From Gillisia limnaea DSM 15749 (GTDB lineage: Bacteria > Bacteroidota > Bacteroidia > Flavobacteriales > Flavobacteriaceae): a DNA stretch of 64,000 bases. The stretch spans positions 1,407,625-1,471,624 of the forward strand of contig NZ_JH594606.1 in NCBI RefSeq assembly GCF_000243235.1, in the 5' to 3' direction. Position 1 is the first letter of the stretch; every line of letters begins with the position of its first letter. Positions 56,789 to 64,000 of this stretch are shown here, piece after piece. Made by a program: the position numbers and the translations under genes. The notes under the pieces are model-generated. The model did not search any database, was not told the DNA's origin, and saw only the letters and a program-made list of their open reading frames with translations.

Positions 56789-58960
56789 TTATAAATTTTC
56801 CTTGATAAAATTGGTCATTTTTGTGTAAAGATGCAAGCGTGTGTTCCCGCCATAGATCCCGTGATTCTTGTCTGGGTAAAGCGCCCAGTCAAACTCTTTG
56901 TTTGCCTGTACAAGGGCTTCTATAAGCCTCATCGTATTTTGAACATGTACATTATCATCTGCTGTACCATGCACCAATAAGTAATCTCCTTTCAATTTAT
57001 CCACATGATTAATAGGTGAATTTTCATCATAACCCGTCGGGTTCTCCTGCGGGGTGGTCATATATCGTTCGGTATAGATGGTGTCATAAAACCTCCAGCT
57101 GGTAACAGGCGCTACTGCTATGGCCATAGAAAACACATCATTGCCTTTTAGAATGGCATTTGTAGACATAAATCCTCCATAACTCCATCCCCATATCCCT
57201 ATTCGATCTTTATTGATGTAATCCAGATTCCCAAGTTTTTTTGCAGCTGCTATCTGGTCTTCCAGTTCATATTTCCCAAGTTCATTTTGCGTTACCTTTT
57301 TAAAGGCTGCACCTTTAAAACCTGTACCTCTTCCATCTACCGAAGCTATTATGTAGCCTTCGTTTGCAAGCATTTGATACCAGTAATCATTTGTTCCGAA
57401 GTAGGTATTGGAAACTGTTTGTGATCCAGGTCCGGAATACTGGAACATCAAAAGCGGATAATTTTTAGTCGGATCAAAATCTGAAGGTCTTATCATCCAC
57501 ATATTCAGTTCATTTCCGTTAACTTCTATAGTTGAAAGCTCTTTTGGAGAAAAACCGTAGGCTTTTTCTTTTTCCAGCAATTCTGCATTATCCTTTATCT
57601 TCCTTATAAGCTTTCCGTTCTTGGCATCGTGCAACGTAAAAACATACGGAGTTTGGGTGTTTGTAAAGGAATTGATGAAATAAGAGAAATCTGCACTAAA
57701 ATCTGCGCTGTTGGTTCCTTCTTTTTCAGTTAAGCGTTTTTTGTTTTTTCCATTGGCCTTTATGGAATAAACAGTTCTGTTCACGCTTCCATCCTCTGTA
57801 CTTTGATAAAAAACCGTTTTCGATTTAGGATCAAATCCGTAGTAATTGGTCACTTCCCAATTCCCTTTGGTGATCTGGTTAATGAGTTTTCCGCTTTTAT
57901 CGTAGTGATAAATATGGTTATATCCATCCTTTTCACTGGTCCAGATAAAACTGTTATCCTCAAGAAAAGTAAGGTTATCTGTTATATCCACATAGGCTTT
58001 ATCTTTTTCGTTTAGAATAAGCTTTACTTCATTATTGGCCGAGTTCACAAAGTGCAGGTCAAGATTGTTTTGATGACGGTTAAGAACCTGTACGCTCAAT
58101 ATTTCTGGGTTGTTGGTCCATTCAATGCGGGGAATATAAAAATCTTCATAATCTCCAAGATTCACTGCAGTGGTATTCTTCTCTTTCAAATGATAGATAT
58201 GCAAAGAAACTTCAGCATTCTTTTCCCCCGCTTTAGGGTATTTAAAAGTTGATGCCCCGGGATAAAGATCGGCCCCAAACACATCCATAGAAAATTCTGG
58301 CACCTCTACCTCGTCAAACTTTAGGTACGCAATATGATTTCCGTTGGCATTCCAGTCAAAGGCGCGCACAAAAGCAAATTCTTCTTCATACACCCAATCT
58401 GTTATCCCATTGATAATCTCGTTTTTCTTTCCATCGGAAGTGATTTGCACTTCTTCTCCGGAAGCAAGGTCCTTTACGTACAAATTATTGTCATGCACAT
58501 AGGCTATTTTAGCGCCGTTTGGAGAGAAGGTTGGTTCCTGTATTTTTTTATCGGTTAGCTTTTTCAATGTTTTAGAGGGGATATCATAAACAAAATAGAT
58601 ACCGCGGGAAGAATGTCTGTAGATTTGCTCCACCTGGGTTCCAAGCAGGATCTTACTTTCATCATCGCTTAACTCATATCCCTGAAACCTTGAGATCTCT
58701 TCAAGATTTGAACTATTTACCAAAGTTCTTGTTTTCTCACCAGACTCATATCCATACACATCTATACTGGAGGTTCCGGCATCTCGATCCTGATTAAGAA
58801 TTATATATTCTTTTCCATTATTTAGGGAATTAAGGGATTCCAAACGTTCCTGACTAAAAGTCCCACCCCAGATCTCCTCCAGAGTAATCTCCTTTTGCTG
58901 GGCAAAAACAGCGGTAGTTGCGACGAAAAAAAGACTAAAAATAATTTTTGATAATTTCAT
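56789..58960 (-). CDS. S9B dipeptidyl-peptidase IV-type peptidase
   Basis: Cuts X-Pro or X-Ala dipeptides from peptide N-termini in the periplasm. The 723-residue protein has a signal peptide (IIFSLFFVATTAVFAQQ), an N-terminal beta-propeller with the DWVYEEEF segment carrying the double Glu that binds the free N-terminus, and a C-terminal alpha/beta hydrolase with nucleophile GWSYGGFMS, Asp in HGTADDNVH and His in DKNHGIYGG. The released dipeptides are probable substrates of the transporter encoded next. Confidence 0.95.
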   Translation of the reverse strand: MKLSKIIFSLFFVATTAVFAQQKEITLEEIWGGTFSQERLESLNSLNNGKEYIILNQDRDAGTSSIDVYGYESGEKTRTLVNSSNLEEISRFQGYELSDDESKILLGTQVEQIYRHSSRGIYFVYDIPSKTLKKLTDKKIQEPTFSPNGAKIAYVHDNNLYVKDLASGEEVQITSDGKKNEIINGITDWVYEEEFAFVRAFDWNANGNHIAYLKFDEVEVPEFSMDVFGADLYPGASTFKYPKAGEKNAEVSLHIYHLKEKNTTAVNLGDYEDFYIPRIEWTNNPEILSVQVLNRHQNNLDLHFVNSANNEVKLILNEKDKAYVDITDNLTFLEDNSFIWTSEKDGYNHIYHYDKSGKLINQITKGNWEVTNYYGFDPKSKTVFYQSTEDGSVNRTVYSIKANGKNKKRLTEKEGTNSADFSADFSYFINSFTNTQTPYVFTLHDAKNGKLIRKIKDNAELLEKEKAYGFSPKELSTIEVNGNELNMWMIRPSDFDPTKNYPLLMFQYSGPGSQTVSNTYFGTNDYWYQMLANEGYIIASVDGRGTGFKGAAFKKVTQNELGKYELEDQIAAAKKLGNLDYINKDRIGIWGWSYGGFMSTNAILKGNDVFSMAIAVAPVTSWRFYDTIYTERYMTTPQENPTGYDENSPINHVDKLKGDYLLVHGTADDNVHVQNTMRLIEALVQANKEFDWALYPDKNHGIYGGNTRLHLYTKMTNFIKENL

Positions 58961-59121
58961 TTGTTATAAATAAATTTTTCTGGCCAAGTTTACTAAAAAT
59001 TCAGCAAAAAACGGCGTATTTGATTGTTAAATACTAATAATTCGTTAAACAAAAATCGCAGAAATTAATCTGCAAGATTGGTTGTGAAAGATAAAGCTTT
59101 CGTGAATCACCCGAGTAATTG

Positions 59122-59129
59122 TATCTTTG
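59122..59129 (+). promoter_or_regulatory. -7 promoter element of the HMG-CoA reductase gene
   Basis: TATCTTTG matches TAnnTTTG and lies 19 bases upstream of the ATG at 59149. The upstream box expected about 20 bases earlier (TTG) is not exact (TTC at 59099). Confidence 0.55.
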
Positions 59130-59148
59130 AATTCCAAAATTTTTGATA

Positions 59149-60480
59149 ATGATCGACCCCATAAGCGGTTTTTCCAAGTTGACCAAGGAACAAAAAATCA
59201 CCTGGTTATCTAAAACATATCTCAACAATTCCAGAGAGTCTGAAGAAGTTTTGCGCCAGTATTGGAACGAAAACCCACAACTTCAAACCCTGCACGATGA
59301 GTTTACCGAAAATACCCTGAGCAACTTCTATTTGCCCTTTGGGATCGCTCCCAATTTTTTAATTAACGGAAACCTATATGCCATACCAATGGCTATCGAG
59401 GAAAGTTCTGTAATTGCCGCAGCAAGTAAGGCGGCCAAATATTGGTTTACGCGTGGCGGCTTTAATGTGGAAGTATTGAATACCACCAAGGTAGGTCAGG
59501 TGCATTTTACCTATAAAGGGAATCTTGAAAAACTGGAACGCTTTTTTGAGATTTGCAAACCAACCTTGCTGAAAGAGGTACGTGGGATTACAAAAAATAT
59601 GGAAAAACGCGGTGGGGGTGTTCTGGATATTGAACTTCGGAATAAAACCGGACTTATGGAAAACTATTTCCAGTTGCACTGTAAGTTCGAAACCAAAGAT
59701 TCCATGGGTGCCAATTTTATAAACTCCTGTTTAGAAAAATTTGCCGAAACACTTCGTTTAGAAGCCAATTCCTATGCTGAATTTACTTCGGAAGAAAAAA
59801 ATATAGAGGTAATTATGAGCATACTCTCCAATTTTGTTCCGGAATGTATCGTACGGGCTGAAGTTTCCTGTCCGGTGAATGAACTTGCCGATGAGAAGCA
59901 GGAAGATGCTGCAGGTTTTGCCGAAAAATTCCTCACGGCTATAAAAATAGCAGAAGTGGAACCATACCGGGCTGTAACTCATAATAAGGGGATTATGAAT
60001 GGAATTGATGCCGTTGTGTTGGCCACCGGAAATGATTTTAGGGCTGTAGAAGCCGGGGTGCACGCCTATGCTTCCCGAAATAGCAGCTATAGCAGCTTGA
60101 CCCATGCCAGTGTAGAGAACGGCACCTTCAAATTTTGGATGGAAATCCCTTTGGCTTTGGGTACCGTTGGCGGTTTAACCAACCTACACCCCCTTGTAAA
60201 AGTGGCGCTGGAAATTTTACAAAAACCTTCAGCAAAAACATTAATGGAGATTGTGGCTGTGGCGGGCCTTGCTCAAAATTTTGCTGCCATCCGCTCACTT
60301 GTAACCACCGGAATTCAGCAAGGCCACATGAAAATGCATTTGATGAATATTTTGAATCAACAAAACGCCAGCAAGGAGGAAAAAAATGAACTTCTGGATT
60401 ACTTCCGGCACCATACGGTTACCCATAGCAGTGTAGCAGATAAATTAGAACACATGAGAGGTTTAAATGCTGTGAAATAA
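59149..60480 (+). CDS. mvaA: Class II hydroxymethylglutaryl-CoA reductase
   Basis: Interconverts HMG-CoA and mevalonate, probably in the biosynthetic direction here. The 443-residue protein carries the class II motifs PMAIEESSVIAAASKAAKYW (catalytic Glu), DSMGANFINSCLEKFAE (NAD(P) region), HNKGIMNGIDAVVLATGNDF (catalytic Lys and Asp) and GHMKMHLMNIL (catalytic His). ATG 59149 is chosen over TTG two codons upstream. The GYDIA-type GHMP kinase gene follows 52 bases downstream, consistent with a mevalonate pathway for isoprenoids. Confidence 0.95.
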   Translation: MIDPISGFSKLTKEQKITWLSKTYLNNSRESEEVLRQYWNENPQLQTLHDEFTENTLSNFYLPFGIAPNFLINGNLYAIPMAIEESSVIAAASKAAKYWFTRGGFNVEVLNTTKVGQVHFTYKGNLEKLERFFEICKPTLLKEVRGITKNMEKRGGGVLDIELRNKTGLMENYFQLHCKFETKDSMGANFINSCLEKFAETLRLEANSYAEFTSEEKNIEVIMSILSNFVPECIVRAEVSCPVNELADEKQEDAAGFAEKFLTAIKIAEVEPYRAVTHNKGIMNGIDAVVLATGNDFRAVEAGVHAYASRNSSYSSLTHASVENGTFKFWMEIPLALGTVGGLTNLHPLVKVALEILQKPSAKTLMEIVAVAGLAQNFAAIRSLVTTGIQQGHMKMHLMNILNQQNASKEEKNELLDYFRHHTVTHSSVADKLEHMRGLNAVK

Positions 60481-60532
60481 CCAGATTTGAATAAACCGAG
60501 GTGATTAAAAACATGATAAAACAAGTACTTTG

Positions 60533-61462
60533 ATGAAATTCCATAGCAACGGCAAACTTTTAATCACAGGAGAATATGCAGTACTGGATGGAGCATTGGC
60601 TTTAGCTGTTCCGACACAGTTTGGGCAAAGCCTGGAAGTCAACCCCCGGGAAGATGCCAGTATAGTATGGAAAAGCCTGGATATTAAAAACCGGGTTTGG
60701 TTTGAGACAGAATTTCAAATAGATGAAATCAAAAATACCCGTGTAGATACCATAGCAGAACCATGGAATGAACAAAAGAGCATTTCTGAAAAGCTCCTTC
60801 AAATCCTCCGGCAGGCACACCTCTTGAATCCCGGAATACTTTCTGAAAACCGCGGATTTACGATGACCTCCAAACTCGAATTTCCAAGGGAATGGGGTTT
60901 AGGGAGCTCTTCAACGCTTATAAATAACATTGCGCAGTTTTTTCGGGTAGATGCCTATACATTGCTTAAAAACACCTTTGGAGGCAGTGGATATGATATT
61001 GCTGCCGCACAACAAGATCATCCCTTAACCTATGAGGTAACCGAAACTAAAAGAAGTGTTTTATCGGTAGATTTCAAGCCGGATTTTATAGACCAATTGT
61101 TTTTTGTTCACCTAAACAGGAAACAGAACAGCAGGGATTCTATTGAGCACTATAAACAACAACCAAGGGAATTCTTACAGGAAACCATCACAAAGATCGC
61201 TGCTTTAACACAAAGTTTTATTTATTGCGAGACACTTGAAGAGTTTAAATTACTTATGACCATACATGAAACCCTAATCTCAAAGCTCATAAATACTCCA
61301 AAGATCAAATCGGAGTTATTTCCGGATTTTCCGGGAGCCATAAAAAGTTTGGGAGGCTGGGGAGGTGATTTTATCCTAGCAACAGGAGGACAGGCAGAAA
61401 AAGCCTATTTTAAGGAAAAGGGATATCAAACCCTGCTTTCTTATGCAGAGATGGTAAAATAG
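60533..61462 (+). CDS. GYDIA-family GHMP kinase
   Basis: Small-molecule kinase, probably a mevalonate-pathway step in Bacteroidetes. The 309-residue protein has an N-terminal KFHSNGKLLITGEYAVLDGA, the GHMP phosphate-binding segment EFPREWGLGSSSTLINNIAQ and the family-defining GGSGYDIAAAQ where other GHMP kinases have a GxGSGxD-like motif; C-terminal GGWGGDFILATGG. ATG 60533 is preferred to TTG 60530. The exact substrate (mevalonate or phosphomevalonate) cannot be told from sequence alone. Confidence 0.9.
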   Translation: MKFHSNGKLLITGEYAVLDGALALAVPTQFGQSLEVNPREDASIVWKSLDIKNRVWFETEFQIDEIKNTRVDTIAEPWNEQKSISEKLLQILRQAHLLNPGILSENRGFTMTSKLEFPREWGLGSSSTLINNIAQFFRVDAYTLLKNTFGGSGYDIAAAQQDHPLTYEVTETKRSVLSVDFKPDFIDQLFFVHLNRKQNSRDSIEHYKQQPREFLQETITKIAALTQSFIYCETLEEFKLLMTIHETLISKLINTPKIKSELFPDFPGAIKSLGGWGGDFILATGGQAEKAYFKEKGYQTLLSYAEMVK

Positions 61463-61528
61463 CGTTCAGCAAAAAGCTCTCGCAGGATCCATTTTCACAA
61501 AACAGTTCCCAAGGATCTTTATCATAAA

Positions 61529-61564
61529 GAAATACCCCGCAGTTTAAAAACTGTGGGGTATTTC
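61529..61564. terminator. Bidirectional terminator between the GHMP kinase and PpiD-like genes
   Basis: A long stem (GAAATACCCCGCAGTTT with AAACTGTGGGGTATTTC, one wobble or mismatch) with a tiny loop, with T-rich sequence on both sides. It serves two convergent genes whose stop codons are about 66 and 25 bases away. Confidence 0.92.
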
Positions 61565-61588
61565 TTATTTATTGGAAAATAAGGTAAG

Positions 61589-63709
61589 CTAGTAAAACTT
61601 AGCTCTGTTATCTTCAATTTCTGCGGCTTCCTTAAGAGCTTCAAAAACTCTTGTAGTTACCTCTTGTCTTCTTACTGCAGTTTCCTGATTTGCAAAACTC
61701 CTGTAAGATTCCATGGCTGGAGCCTTATTAATTGCAACCAATTCCACTACATAAACACCTTTTTCGCCGGCAATAGGCTTACTAACTTCTCCGGGCTCTA
61801 ATGAAAATACAGATCCCACTACTTCCGGCTCACTACCTGCACCTGCAAGCGTTGGGTTTTTTAGGTTAACTGCACTTGCATTTTGCACGCTTGTATTCTG
61901 ATTTTTGGCAATCTCAGCAAGATTAGATCCGCTGATCTTTTCTTTAATAAGCGCTGCTTTCTTTTCTTTTAGTAAAATAGGTGTTACTATTGAGGATGCA
62001 TCTTCAGCTCCCATTACACCTTCTTTCTTTACGGCAGTTACCTGGGCAAGTACATAGCCTCCTGGAATTTCAAACCGGTTGATATCTCCAGATTTTGCGC
62101 CATCTTCAAAGGCCCATTGAACCATCCTTCTTTGTGGTCCCAGTCCGGGAATATTTTCTTCCAAAGGCTTGATATCCCTAACGGTTTTTACTTCAAGATT
62201 TTCTGTTTTTGCAACCTCTGTAAAACCTTTATCCCTTGCAGCCATTTCAAAAGTGGTAACCTCGGTATATAAATTGTTTAAGGACTCTTCTGATGGTTCG
62301 ATATTACGGGCAATCGTAGCAATTTTTACTGCACGTTCTTCATCTGTTTTTTCTTCAACCGAGATCACGTGATATCCAAAATCGGTTTCTACAACTCCAA
62401 CTGTACCTGCATTATTTTCAAATACGAAATCGTTGAATCCGCCAATCATTTGTCCCGGTCCAAAATAACCAAGATCTCCTGCTGTTTCTTTGGTAGCAAC
62501 ATCATCTGAATACTGCGATGCCAATGCTGCAAATTTGGATTTATCGTTTCTTACAACACCGGCTAAACTATCTGCAAGCGCTTTTGCTGCTTCTTTTGTC
62601 CTGCTAACTTCACCTGCAGTAGGCAATCCCTCCCAGGAGACCATAACGTGACTCGCTTTAGCAGAGTCTGCCATTTGACGTGCTTCCACAAGTTTGCTAA
62701 CTTTCCAGTATCCAGCTTCTTTATAGGGACCATATAGTTCTCCATCTTCTAAATTGAAGATCTCATCGGCATATTCACTGTTTAATTGCTCTCTGAAAAT
62801 GAACCGATCCTGATATGCTATATCCGAATTTTGATTTACAAAAGCGGCTGTATTCGTGGCACTTTTAAATCCTGAAATAGTATCATTGGCATTGGTCTCT
62901 GCATTAAACTGAACGTTGCTGCTTAAAGCTTCCTCTACAAGTTGTTTTGCTTCACTTTCATCCTCGGCAGATGCGGTTTCAGGAAAAAACACAAATTGAA
63001 TATCCCTTGCTTTCTCTACTTTAAATCTTTTTGAATGTGATTTTACGTAATCACGAATCTCATCCTTAGAAACGCTTACTTCAGAATCTGGAATGGAGGT
63101 ATAAGGAACCTGTACAAATTTCAGGTCGATGTTATCGTTTGCAAATCTATAAGCCTGTTCACCTTCCACTGAGGTTGCTCCTACTCCGGCACGAACCAAA
63201 TTATAATAAATATTTTCGCGGGCGCTCTCAGCGATATTATCTTCGTATGCTACCCATTGCTGATAAGCCTCTGGGGAAGTTGCTTTTAAATTGGCCACAT
63301 ATTCCTGCAAACGGTTATCATCAAATAAACCGGCTTCATTGGTAAAGTTAGGATTGCTTGCAAGTTGTGTTCTCAATAGTTTTCTTACCTGGGCTTCCCC
63401 TACATTTATTCCAAGCTTCTCAAATTCTTCCTTTAAAATCACCTCGCGCAATTTAAATTCCCAAACCTGGTTCACGACCTGAGCGGTGGTGGCATTAGCC
63501 CCCATATTGCGTTGCATTGCTTCCACTTGCCTTGCAAAATCTTCCCTGCTAACCTCTTCTCCATTCACGGTAGCGATCACATTTTGAGATTTTTGTGAAC
63601 TCATTCCTCCATTACGAATAACATCGGCAAGGACAAAAGCGAACAATGCCAATGCGATAATTATGATCAAGAAAACAGAACGTTGTCTTATTTTATTTAA
63701 TACTGCCAT
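61589..63709 (-). CDS. PpiD-like peptidyl-prolyl isomerase/foldase
   Basis: Membrane-anchored periplasmic chaperone for outer-membrane proteins. The 706-residue protein has one N-terminal helix (SVFLIIIIALALFAFVLADV), a SurA-N-like chaperone domain (VNGEEVSREDFARQVEAMQR; LREVILKEEFEKLGINVGEA), and a parvulin-type PPIase domain at about 340-450 (KASHVMVSWEGL; AALASQYSDDVATKETAGDL; GYFGPGQMIGGFNDFVF; FGYHVISVEEK). Length fits the PpiD/SurA-N family of Bacteroidetes. It lies about 95 bases downstream of the CorC-like gene at the window edge. Confidence 0.94.
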   Translation of the reverse strand: MAVLNKIRQRSVFLIIIIALALFAFVLADVIRNGGMSSQKSQNVIATVNGEEVSREDFARQVEAMQRNMGANATTAQVVNQVWEFKLREVILKEEFEKLGINVGEAQVRKLLRTQLASNPNFTNEAGLFDDNRLQEYVANLKATSPEAYQQWVAYEDNIAESARENIYYNLVRAGVGATSVEGEQAYRFANDNIDLKFVQVPYTSIPDSEVSVSKDEIRDYVKSHSKRFKVEKARDIQFVFFPETASAEDESEAKQLVEEALSSNVQFNAETNANDTISGFKSATNTAAFVNQNSDIAYQDRFIFREQLNSEYADEIFNLEDGELYGPYKEAGYWKVSKLVEARQMADSAKASHVMVSWEGLPTAGEVSRTKEAAKALADSLAGVVRNDKSKFAALASQYSDDVATKETAGDLGYFGPGQMIGGFNDFVFENNAGTVGVVETDFGYHVISVEEKTDEERAVKIATIARNIEPSEESLNNLYTEVTTFEMAARDKGFTEVAKTENLEVKTVRDIKPLEENIPGLGPQRRMVQWAFEDGAKSGDINRFEIPGGYVLAQVTAVKKEGVMGAEDASSIVTPILLKEKKAALIKEKISGSNLAEIAKNQNTSVQNASAVNLKNPTLAGAGSEPEVVGSVFSLEPGEVSKPIAGEKGVYVVELVAINKAPAMESYRSFANQETAVRRQEVTTRVFEALKEAAEIEDNRAKFY

Positions 63710-63805
63710 GTGTAGTTGTTATTTATCTTGTATAGTGGGCGAAAATAGTGTTTTTAACCAAACTATAAAACTTAAAATTTGCAAAATATTAACTCAATGA
63801 GAGAA

Positions 63806-64000
63806 TTAGTCCTTGTTCCTAACTTCCAGCTCCACCAATTCAATTTTTGTATTGGAAACTTCAAGTATCCGGATAAGGAAATTCTCAATCTTTACCTCTT
63901 CCAGCTGTTGTGGAATTTCCTCGGTATGATTGGTTATAAAACCTCCCAGGGTTTCATAATTTTCTCCTTCCGGGATATCAAGTTTATAGACTTCATTTAA
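63806..64000 (-). CDS. CorC/HlyC-family protein, C-terminal end (partial)
   Basis: Only the last 64 residues lie in the window. They read VYKLDIPEGENYETLGGFIT, NHTEEIPQQLEEVKIENFL and IRILEVSNTKIELVELEVRN, ending KD and stop at 63806. The pattern (YETLGGFI, P..GE.......F.V......I..V) is the CorC_HlyC transporter-associated domain found at the end of CBS-domain membrane proteins of the hemolysin C/CorC/GldE group. The rest of the gene is outside the window. Confidence 0.85.
   Translation of the reverse strand, partial: LNEVYKLDIPEGENYETLGGFITNHTEEIPQQLEEVKIENFLIRILEVSNTKIELVELEVRNKD

Noticed and set aside
63779-64000. Open frame on the plus strand at the window end
   Set aside because: The minus strand encodes a clear CorC/HlyC C-terminal domain over the same bases.

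Overview
The window is chromosomal DNA of a Bacteroidetes bacterium, almost certainly a member of Flavobacteriaceae (Gramella/Salegentibacter-like). The evidence is AT-rich DNA, TAnnTTTG-type -7 promoter elements, a SusC/SusD pair, an exosortase F (XrtF) pair, an HYC_CC_PP protein, a GYDIA-family GHMP kinase next to a class II HMG-CoA reductase, DUF3347 and DUF2911 proteins, and a comEC with no visible hydrolase motif. No rRNA, tRNA, CRISPR array, phage or complete insertion sequence was seen.

Layout: 1-6.0 kb, minus strand, a SusC/SusD outer-membrane uptake operon with a downstream lipoprotein and a terminator. At 6.44-6.84 kb, between susC and rnhB, lies a decayed fragment of another SusD gene. 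6.9-15.7 kb holds rnhB, a large lipoprotein, lipB, a short Pmp3/YqaE membrane protein, lysS and an HExxH metalloprotease lipoprotein. 15.8-36.4 kb is a copper-resistance island of 17 genes, all on the minus strand. In transcription order (high to low coordinate) it has an HYC_CC_PP protein, cusA, cusC, a four-helix-bundle protein, cusB, DUF2911, a Cys-rich lipoprotein, an HMA-AraC regulator, DUF305, a multicopper oxidase, DUF3347, a haem-binding-domain protein, a Met-rich lipoprotein, PepSY, DUF3347, a second HMA-AraC regulator, a Csp-like Cu-storage protein and a Cu+ P-type ATPase. 36.5-41.2 kb holds the exosortase F pair, a GAF protein, an FtsX-type permease and purH. 41.2-46.7 kb is the cell-elongation cluster mreBCD-pbp2-rodA. 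46.9-54.5 kb holds a Tsp/Prc protease, surE, lpxB, an NlpC/P60 lipoprotein and comEC. 54.5-64 kb holds a thioredoxin-like protein, a peptide transporter with a DPP-IV peptidase, HMG-CoA reductase with a GHMP kinase, a PpiD-like foldase and the 3' end of a CorC/HlyC-family gene.

The copper island reads as a layered detoxification system. CopA would pump Cu+ from the cytoplasm, and the Csp-like protein would store it there. The multicopper oxidase would oxidise periplasmic Cu+; its C-terminal region looks like a CopB-type outer-membrane barrel. CusCBA would expel metal across the envelope. Met/His/Cys-rich lipoproteins and three DUF3347 modules would buffer it. Two paralogous regulators, each with an N-terminal CxxC ferredoxin-like (HMA-type) domain and a C-terminal AraC helix-turn-helix, are candidate one-component copper sensors. 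They are the best candidate here for an undescribed system.

A second theme is short palindromic or tandem repeats entering genes: in-frame in the oxidase, in the N-terminus of cusC and the C-terminus of cusA, supplying the stop codon of the GAF gene, and extending the C-terminus of rnhB. All assignments were made by reading sequence and recalled family motifs; no database search was run.
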